Positions 58,319-64,000 of a stretch of DNA of 64,000 nucleotides are shown piece after piece (position 1 is the stretch's first letter; each line of letters starts with the position of its first letter). The translations under genes were made by a program, and so were the position numbers. Source of the DNA: Alteromonadaceae bacterium BrNp21-10 (GTDB taxonomy: Bacteria > Pseudomonadota > Gammaproteobacteria > Enterobacterales > Alteromonadaceae); contig JAUHQD010000012.1 of assembly GCA_030418115.1 (NCBI GenBank), positions 62,001 to 126,000 on the forward strand, given 5' to 3'. The notes under the pieces were generated by a model. The model ran no database searches. It was not told the DNA's origin and saw nothing but the letters and a program-made list of their open reading frames with translations.

Positions 58319-58750
58319 TTAACGAGTGCGTGAGCACACTTCTTCGTCAGAGAAAAAATAAGCAATTTCACGTGCTGCTGATTCTGGCGCATCTGAACCA
58401 TGAACCGCATTTTCGTCAATTGAATTAGCATAATCTGCGCGTAAAGTACCAGCTAAGGCATCAGCTGGGTTAGTAGCGCCCATGATTTCACGATTTTTTA
58501 ATACTGCATTTTCACCTTCTAATACCTGAACCATAACCGGGCCAGATGTCATAAAGCTAACTAAAGCAGCAAAGAAAGGACGCTCTTTATGCTCTGCATA
58601 AAAACCTTCTGCTTGCTCTTGGCTTAGGTGAACCATTTTAGAAGCAACAATACGTAGGCCAGCTGACTCAAAACGATTGTAGATTGCGCCGATAACATTC
58701 TTAGCGACTGCGTCTGGCTTGATGATTGAAAAAGTGCGTTCTAACGCCAT
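58319..58750 (-). CDS. ndk: Nucleoside diphosphate kinase
   Basis: 143 residues. Starts [14 protein letters not shown]; the phospho-histidine is H117 in [13 protein letters not shown]. It balances NTP pools by transferring the gamma phosphate. ATG 58750 has GGAG about 9 nt upstream; the upstream extension is not family-like. Its own terminator suggests a monocistronic unit. Confidence 0.97.
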   Translation of the reverse strand: MALERTFSIIKPDAVAKNVIGAIYNRFESAGLRIVASKMVHLSQEQAEGFYAEHKERPFFAALVSFMTSGPVMVQVLEGENAVLKNREIMGATNPADALAGTLRADYANSIDENAVHGSDAPESAAREIAYFFSDEEVCSRTR

Positions 58751-58966
58751 GTTGTTTTCTCCGAATAGGGTAATTTTAAATAACAGGGGCGATATTTTCA
58801 CCACCCCTCAAAAATTTCGCGCGGATTATATGCAAAATGCCCAGTAATAACCAGCAACAACGCAACATTCCACTTAATGAGGGCGCGAATTGATTACAAC
58901 GCTAGCAGTTAACCATGATATATTTTTGACAGAACATCAGATAGAACAACGAGTTGCCTTTTTAGC

Positions 58967-59863
58967 ATGATAAAAATCCGTGATCTTGAATACTTAGACG
59001 CCGTCGTCAAACATAAACACTTTGGCCGTGCCGCCGAAGCCTGCTTTGTCAGTCAACCGACGTTGAGCGGGCAGATAATGAAACTGGAGGACCACCTAGG
59101 TCTACAGTTGTTCGAACGCCACCGCCACAATATTATGCTTACACCAGCCGGCGAAAAACTGATCCACGAAGCCCGCAAAGTACTCAGCGCCGCCACCACG
59201 TTTGAAGAAACCGCCAAAGAATTACTGGATCCGTTATCTGGCGATATGCATATTGGTCTTATCCCCACATTAGCGCCGTATATATTGCCGCACATTATTG
59301 AAGACCTAAATCAGCAACTGCCACGGCTGAATTTTTACCTACACGAAAACAAAACCCAAACCCTGCTAGACAGTTTGGACAACGGCAAACTGGATGTATT
59401 AATACTGCCTTGGCTGGAAGATATGAAAAATGTCGAACGTTACGACCTGTTTGAAGAGCCATTACTATTAGCAGTGCATCAATCCCATCAGTTCGCCAAC
59501 AAGTCCTCATTAGCGCTAAACGTACTCGACGACCAACAAATTCTCACCTTAGAAGACGGCCACTGCCTACGAGACCAAACCATGGGTTATTGTTTTGCCG
59601 CAGGCGCGGAAGAAGACCAACGCTTTAAAGCCACCAGTTTAGAAACTCTACGCTATATGGTCGCCAGTAATTTAGGCATTACCTTATTGCCCAAACTAGC
59701 AACGCTTAATCCTACCACCAGTAAATCTATAGCTTATGTACCGTTTAAGTCGCCACAGCCTATGCGACAAATTTCTTTATTAGTGCGACCAAATTACTCA
59801 CGGATGGAATGTGTACGCACTATTGTCAGTTCCGTACGCAAGTCTATGGAAGGAGTGATATAA
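58967..59863 (+). CDS. oxyR: Peroxide-sensing regulator OxyR
   Basis: 298 residues, LysR family. The helix-turn-helix has HFGRAAEACFVSQPTLSGQI. The two redox cysteines are C200 and C209 in DGHCLRDQTMGYCF, the exact OxyR signature, followed by ATSLETLRYMVAS. Oxidised OxyR activates ahpC, katG and similar genes; an OxyR-type half-site lies before ahpC in this window. ATG 58967, divergent from ndk. Confidence 0.95.
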   Translation: MIKIRDLEYLDAVVKHKHFGRAAEACFVSQPTLSGQIMKLEDHLGLQLFERHRHNIMLTPAGEKLIHEARKVLSAATTFEETAKELLDPLSGDMHIGLIPTLAPYILPHIIEDLNQQLPRLNFYLHENKTQTLLDSLDNGKLDVLILPWLEDMKNVERYDLFEEPLLLAVHQSHQFANKSSLALNVLDDQQILTLEDGHCLRDQTMGYCFAAGAEEDQRFKATSLETLRYMVASNLGITLLPKLATLNPTTSKSIAYVPFKSPQPMRQISLLVRPNYSRMECVRTIVSSVRKSMEGVI

Positions 59864-59919
59864 GTTTTACGCCGTTGGCGTTAGGTTTATTGACTACCCA
59901 AGGGATATATCGTTCGTCC

Positions 59920-60245
59920 CAGATCCCCTCCCGTTCGTCCTGAGCGACGTCGAAGGATGAATATTAGATTGTAATGGTTATGGAGTTAATTGCTGCGAAA
60001 ATCGAGTTTTTGTACTGGAAGTTAGTTTGGGCGTCGCGCTGGCGACAGCAGCCAAAGGGATTTTCTTGCCGAAATCCCTTTGGAATCCCTCGGCACCCTT
60101 GCACAGTTAAAACACAATATTCAGCTTCAGGCTGCCCGCTACCACGACAAATCCACGTCCCTTCTGTCGTCGTTTTCTCGCCATCCATGGCTCGAATAGC
60201 GGTCAGCTATTCTGAAGCAGAATATTGTTCACTGTGAAAGGGAAT
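59920..60245. repeat. Structured intergenic repeat element
   Basis: Part of a 589-bp gap. It opens with CGTTCGTCCTGAGCGACGTC, a phrase common in dispersed repeats, followed by nested palindromes: AAAGGGATTT / AAATCCCTTT at about 60055-60082, GAATAGC / GCTATTC near 60192-60210, and outer imperfect arms CACAGT...AATATTC (from 60102) and AGAATATTG...ACTGTG (to 60237). Two overlapping apparent ORFs here have no family features and arise from the palindromes. It looks like a member of a genome-wide repeat family; no transposase is present. Confidence 0.65.
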
Positions 60246-60452
60246 TAGAGCCAAGCTTCGCTTGGCTAAAAAATATAGAATTGAGATATATCGAATTTCT
60301 GTCACGAAAGGTATATTTAAATTTTACTACAACCCCAAATATCGTTTACGGTACTTGGATTGTCGAATACAAGACAAGTATGAAAGTACGTATCATTAAA
60401 ACTTATTGATGATGTAATACTTTTTCAACTTAAGTTCATCAAGGAAACTAGT

Positions 60453-61454
60453 GTGATCGTAATTTTTGATACTAACATTTGGGTTTCAGATCTTGCTTTG
60501 ACATCTAACATTGGTAGTGCGGTACGCTTTTTTTTAAAACGTCAAAAAGCCCGCATTGTTCTTCCAGAAATTGTAAGGCTTGAAACCGAAATACATTTAC
60601 GGAATACCTTGTTCGAACATATAAACGATATTGAATCTAGTCATAGGCAATTACTATCCGTATTTGGAAACCTTAAAGAAGTTTCTCTTCCTAATGAAAA
60701 GCAAGTATATGAGCAAGTTCAGAATATATTTTCAAATCTCGGAGTTTCAATAGAAGATTTTCCATTCACATTAGAAAGTGCGCGAGATTCATTTGAGCGA
60801 ACAATCAACAAAATACCTCCAAGTGATAAAAGTCAACAATTTAAAGATGGTGTACTTTGGGCGGATTGCATTTCAATGCTAAAGCAAGATTCAGTTTTTC
60901 TAGTAACAGATGATAGAGCATTCTATAAATCAAGAAACGTCAAATTGGGACTTGCTGATGAATTAAAACGCGAAGTTCATGATATAGATAATAGACTTGA
61001 AATATTCCCCTCTCTTGTAGATTTGCTTTCTCAAATTAAAACAGACATAAATATCGACACTAGATTACTGTTAGATGCTTACTGGAAGGGGCAACGTGAA
61101 AAAGTAGAGGAAATGGCCGCAAAGTTTTCGTTTGTCCTTGATGGAGAAGGAGACGCAACAATAGAATCAATGGTAACTGAAAAACCAGAAATACTTTTTG
61201 TAAGGTTCATGATCAACCTACCGTGTACAGATATTTCAAATGAAGGGCGAAATGGTTACTTTATAGTTGCGGAAGGTGAGTGTTTCTACAACAGTAATAT
61301 TTGCGAATTTAGCAGTGTAGCTGTACGTAGAGAACGGTTGTTATCTCATTTAAATGGTGGAATTGAGAACGAAATAACCAAGACTGCTTATTTGTCGGCA
61401 GGGGTAGTAATTGGTCATCGAACTGTCAAACATTCAGTCCGCTACAAACTATAA
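60453..61454 (+). CDS. PIN-domain ribonuclease-like protein
   Basis: 333 residues. A PIN nuclease domain occupies about 1-175: first acidic residue in VIFDTNIW, glutamate in VRLETE near 43, then DGVLWADC and VTDDRAFY near 137-155, so the metal-binding acids are all present. The ~150-residue C-terminal part has no family I know. The start is GTG 60453 with AAGGAA 7 nt upstream. The gene is more A+T rich than its neighbours and follows a repeat element, so it was probably gained. No antitoxin gene is adjacent, unlike VapBC. A stress or anti-phage role is possible but unproven. Confidence 0.75.
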   Translation: MIVIFDTNIWVSDLALTSNIGSAVRFFLKRQKARIVLPEIVRLETEIHLRNTLFEHINDIESSHRQLLSVFGNLKEVSLPNEKQVYEQVQNIFSNLGVSIEDFPFTLESARDSFERTINKIPPSDKSQQFKDGVLWADCISMLKQDSVFLVTDDRAFYKSRNVKLGLADELKREVHDIDNRLEIFPSLVDLLSQIKTDINIDTRLLLDAYWKGQREKVEEMAAKFSFVLDGEGDATIESMVTEKPEILFVRFMINLPCTDISNEGRNGYFIVAEGECFYNSNICEFSSVAVRRERLLSHLNGGIENEITKTAYLSAGVVIGHRTVKHSVRYKL

Positions 61455-61527
61455 AACGATACGTATAAACAATAACTTTCTGGGTGCAGATGTGCGTTTA
61501 AATCAAATACATATCCAATTTCACCAC

Positions 61528-63144
61528 TTACTCACCCTCAAACGCCAGCGCCACTGCCTCCGCTACCCGTATACCGTCTATTCCTGCTGACCAAATGCCA
61601 CCGGCATAACCTGCGCCTTCTCCTGCGGGATATAAGCCTTGTACGTTAACACTTTGGTAGTCTTCACCGCGCTTTATGCAGATTGGTGATGAGGTACGGG
61701 TTTCTACGCCGGTTAATAAACCATCGGTTTTGGCAAAGCCTTTTATTTGGCGATCAAAAGCCGGGATAGCTTCACGAATGGCTTGGGTGACGTAATCGGG
61801 TACGACTTTGCTGAGATCCGTTAGAGTAATGCCGGGGGTGTAAGAGGGTTTAACCTCACCTAGTTCTGCGCTGGCTTTACCCTTTAAAAAGTCACCAATT
61901 AGCTGGGCGGGGGCATGGTAATTTTCGCCGCCGACATTGAAGGCTAATGTTTCTAAACGACGTTGTAATTCGATACCGGCTAAAGGATGACCGGGGTAGT
62001 CTTCTTCAGGTGTAATACCCACAACGATGGCGCTATTGGCATTGCGCTCGTGGCGGGAATATTGGCTCATGCCATTAGTAACAACTTTTCCCGGCTCAGA
62101 TGCCGCAGCCACTACCGTACCGCCGGGGCACATACAAAAGCTATACACAGTTCGGCCATTTTTACAGTGGTGCACTAGTTTGTAATCGGCTGAGCCTAAA
62201 ATAGGATTACCGGCGTTATCGCCAAAGCGGCAACGGTCGATCATGCTTTGCTCGTGTTCAATACGAAAGCCTACCGAAAACGGTTTGGCTTCGATATAAA
62301 CCCCTTGTTGATAAAGTGCTTCAAAGGTGTCGCGGGCGCTGTGGCCAATAGCTAATACAACTTGTTTACAGGCTAAGTATTCGCCACCGGATAAGTGTAA
62401 TCCTTTGATTTTATAGTTTTGTTCATCAGCGTCTAAATCGAGTTTTTCGACTCTGGTGCTAAAGCGGAATTCACCGCCAAGGGAGATGATCTTTTCGCGC
62501 ATTTTTTCGACCATATTCACCAGTTTAAAAGTGCCAATATGGGGTTTGCTGACATACATGATTTCTTCGGGTGCGCCAGCGGCTACAAATTCATGCAGCA
62601 CCTTGCGACCATAATGCTTGCGATCTTTAACCTGACTATAGAGTTTGCCATCGGAAAAGGTACCTGCCCCGCCTTCACCAAACTGCACGTTTGATTCAGG
62701 ATTCAGGGGCTGTTTTCGCCAAAAACCGAAGGTGTCTTTAGTGCGTTGGCGCACTTCTTTACCACGTTCCAGAATAATCGGTTTATAGCCCATTTGCGCC
62801 AGCGTTAATGCGGCAAATAAACCACAGGGGCCAAGGCCAATAACGACAGGGCGATGGGTTAAATCCGCAGGAGCCTCGGCGACAAACTTGTAATCCATAT
62901 CTGGGGTGATGCGCACATGGGGATCATTGGCAAATTGCTCTAGCAATGCTTGTTGGTTACTTACCTCGATATCGAGGGTATAAATAAGTTGGATGTCTCT
63001 ATTATTGCGTGCGTCGTAACCCCGTTTGAACATGTCATATGACACTAACTGACTTTGGTTAATGTTAAGCTTGCTTAATATTGCCAGCTCAATGGCCTGT
63101 TCATCATGGTTAAGGGGTAATTTGATATCGGTTAAACGCAGCAT
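61528..63144 (-). CDS. FAD-dependent dehydrogenase family protein
   Basis: 538 residues. After an N-terminal region of ~95 residues comes the dinucleotide-binding motif VIGLGPCGLFAALTLAQMG, then NVQFGEGGAGTFSDGKLYSQ and, at the C-terminus, GLYPAGEGAGYAGGIWSAGIDGI. This is the conserved bacterial NAD(P)/FAD-dependent oxidoreductase (YhiN-unrelated, long-form) family whose substrate is unknown. Start ATG 63144. Monocistronic, divergent from the ferredoxin gene, with which it may share electrons (inference). Confidence 0.8.
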   Translation of the reverse strand: MLRLTDIKLPLNHDEQAIELAILSKLNINQSQLVSYDMFKRGYDARNNRDIQLIYTLDIEVSNQQALLEQFANDPHVRITPDMDYKFVAEAPADLTHRPVVIGLGPCGLFAALTLAQMGYKPIILERGKEVRQRTKDTFGFWRKQPLNPESNVQFGEGGAGTFSDGKLYSQVKDRKHYGRKVLHEFVAAGAPEEIMYVSKPHIGTFKLVNMVEKMREKIISLGGEFRFSTRVEKLDLDADEQNYKIKGLHLSGGEYLACKQVVLAIGHSARDTFEALYQQGVYIEAKPFSVGFRIEHEQSMIDRCRFGDNAGNPILGSADYKLVHHCKNGRTVYSFCMCPGGTVVAAASEPGKVVTNGMSQYSRHERNANSAIVVGITPEEDYPGHPLAGIELQRRLETLAFNVGGENYHAPAQLIGDFLKGKASAELGEVKPSYTPGITLTDLSKVVPDYVTQAIREAIPAFDRQIKGFAKTDGLLTGVETRTSSPICIKRGEDYQSVNVQGLYPAGEGAGYAGGIWSAGIDGIRVAEAVALAFEGE

Positions 63145-63336
63145 AAAACACTTACTCTTTAAACGCCGGACGGCCTTTCCGTCAGGGCAAGATATTTTAA
63201 TTCAGCCAGTCAGTTATAGATAGCCTAGTGATGTTATTTACCTTTAAAGATTAGAAAAAGTCAGCAATAAACTTGTGTTTTAAGCCTGCAACTTTACAAT
63301 TGCCACCACGCGGAATCATTGAACAGTTAGCCCACC

Positions 63337-63660
63337 ATGACCTTTGTAGTAGTCGACAATTGCATTAAATGTAAATACACAGATTGTGTGGCGGTTTGCC
63401 CCGTTGATGCTTTTTTTGAAGGGCCAAACTTTTTGGTGATCGATCCTGATATCTGCATCGACTGCGCGTTGTGCGTACCGGAATGCCCCGCCGAAGCGAT
63501 TTTTCCAGATACCGAACTGCCAGCCGATCAGACTGAATTTTTAGAACTTAATAAACAATTGAGTCGCGAGTGGCCGAATATTATTGAGATAAAACCAGCC
63601 CCCACTGATGCCGATACATGGAATGGGGTTGCCCATAAGCTACCGTTATTGGAGCGCTAG
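63337..63660 (+). CDS. fdxA: 7Fe ferredoxin (FdxA)
   Basis: 107 residues, the standard length of FdxA. The N-terminal cysteines [15 protein letters not shown] and the [12 protein letters not shown] motif carry a [3Fe-4S] and a [4Fe-4S] cluster. A small cytoplasmic electron carrier. Starts 192 bp from the divergent flavoprotein gene. Confidence 0.93.
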   Translation: MTFVVVDNCIKCKYTDCVAVCPVDAFFEGPNFLVIDPDICIDCALCVPECPAEAIFPDTELPADQTEFLELNKQLSREWPNIIEIKPAPTDADTWNGVAHKLPLLER

Positions 63661-63670
63661 CTAAGGTAAT

Positions 63671-64000
63671 TTACTTACCTTTAAAACCTTTACCGACAAT
63701 ATACACTTCCCGCGAGCGCGGACGAGAAGCCGCCGGTTTGCGGATTAACACTTTTTCAAAAGAGCTGCGCACGTCTTTTAAGTATTCTTCGTATCCCACA
63801 CCTTGAAACACTTTCGCACAATAACTGCCACCGGGTTTGAGTACGTTACGGGCCATATCTAGCGCCAATTCCACAAGGTAGATTGAGCTATATTGGTCGG
63901 CAGCATTTACGCCACTGATATTAGGCGCCATGTCAGACACCACTACATCAACCCTATCGCCATGCAACTCATCAACAAGTTGGTTGTATACGGCTTCGTC
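63671..64000 (-). CDS. rlmE: 23S rRNA (U2552-2'-O)-methyltransferase RlmE, C-terminal part
   Basis: The C-terminal 109 residues; the gene continues past the right window edge. Motifs of FtsJ/RrmJ: VSDMAPNISG (Asp of the K-D-K-E tetrad), KVFQGVGYEEYL (Lys) and SREVYIVGKG (Glu). It methylates U2552 in the late 50S subunit. A weak hairpin AAGGTAA / TTACCTT overlaps its stop codon and may end both this gene and fdxA. Confidence 0.93.
   Translation of the reverse strand, partial: DEAVYNQLVDELHGDRVDVVVSDMAPNISGVNAADQYSSIYLVELALDMARNVLKPGGSYCAKVFQGVGYEEYLKDVRSSFEKVLIRKPAASRPRSREVYIVGKGFKGK

Noticed and set aside
59964-60237. Two overlapping small ORFs in the repeat upstream of the PIN gene
   Set aside because: They lie on opposite strands of the same palindromic element, overlap almost fully and lack family features.
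1-64000. tRNA, rRNA, insertion sequence or prophage
   Set aside because: No cloverleaf-like sequence, rRNA motif, transposase, integrase or phage structural gene was recognised on either strand; a dedicated RNA search was not possible.

Overview
The window reads as a chromosomal segment of a marine gammaproteobacterium of the order Alteromonadales, probably in or near Alteromonadaceae. This rests on gene content and order (cpdA-yqiB-nudF with divergent tolC; xseA divergent from guaBA; suhB / trmJ-cysE-iscRSUA-hscBA-fdx; ndk-rlmN-pilF-rodZ-ispG-hisS-yfgM-bamB-der), moderate A+T content, and many two-component and c-di-GMP genes. No rRNA, tRNA, CRISPR array, intact insertion sequence or prophage was seen. 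Most of the window is core genome; the accessory material lies in short patches.

Layout. 1-6.6 kb: start of yqiA, a PhzF-family protein, cpdA, a DUF1249 gene and nudF, then tolC, a Tsx-like porin and a small hypothetical gene. 6.6-10.1 kb: a membrane GGDEF protein, a cold-shock gene, a 69-bp tandem palindromic repeat array, a DUF3718 protein and a frameshifted GNAT gene. 10.3-19.0 kb: signalling block with an ABC-2 exporter co-transcribed with a DesK/DesR-like two-component system behind a paired operator, an acetyltransferase, a 1105-residue MHYT-PAS-PAS hybrid kinase and an HD-GYP response regulator. 19.1-26.6 kb: guaA and guaB (separated by a terminator-like hairpin), divergent xseA, then an S9 peptidase bounded downstream by a decayed copy of the xseA 3' end and by a deleted endonuclease/exonuclease/phosphatase gene. 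26.6-35.1 kb: ahpF, ahpC with an OxyR-type site, a collagen-like choice-of-anchor lipoprotein, an orphan modF, DUF3224 and AraC genes, and two small related STAS-like proteins. 35.1-43.3 kb: the ISC iron-sulphur cluster operon with two abutting IscR type 1 sites, cysE, trmJ and divergent suhB. 43.5-48.5 kb: ppx and ppk1 behind a near-perfect Pho box, and a secreted histidine-phosphatase fusion. 48.6-58.8 kb: a long minus-strand housekeeping cluster from ndk to der in which bamB carries a frameshift in a run of eight T. 59-64 kb: oxyR, a structured intergenic repeat, an A+T-rich PIN-domain gene, a flavoprotein, a 7Fe ferredoxin and the 3' part of rlmE.

How the genes fit together. oxyR (58967) and the OxyR-type box before ahpC (29007) form a peroxide-response circuit. 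IscR controls its own operon through tandem sites, and hairpins inside the operon probably set different levels for iscRS, iscUA and hscBA-fdx. ppk1/ppx appear to be under PhoB. The GGDEF protein and the HD-GYP regulator could act oppositely on c-di-GMP. The best candidates for undescribed biology are the tandem palindrome array at 8.7-9.0 kb, the xseA-tail scar around the S9 peptidase, the repeat plus PIN-domain patch at 59.9-61.5 kb, the 23-bp perfect inverted repeat between iscS and iscU, and the homopolymer frameshift in bamB. All function calls come from reading motifs; no database search was run.
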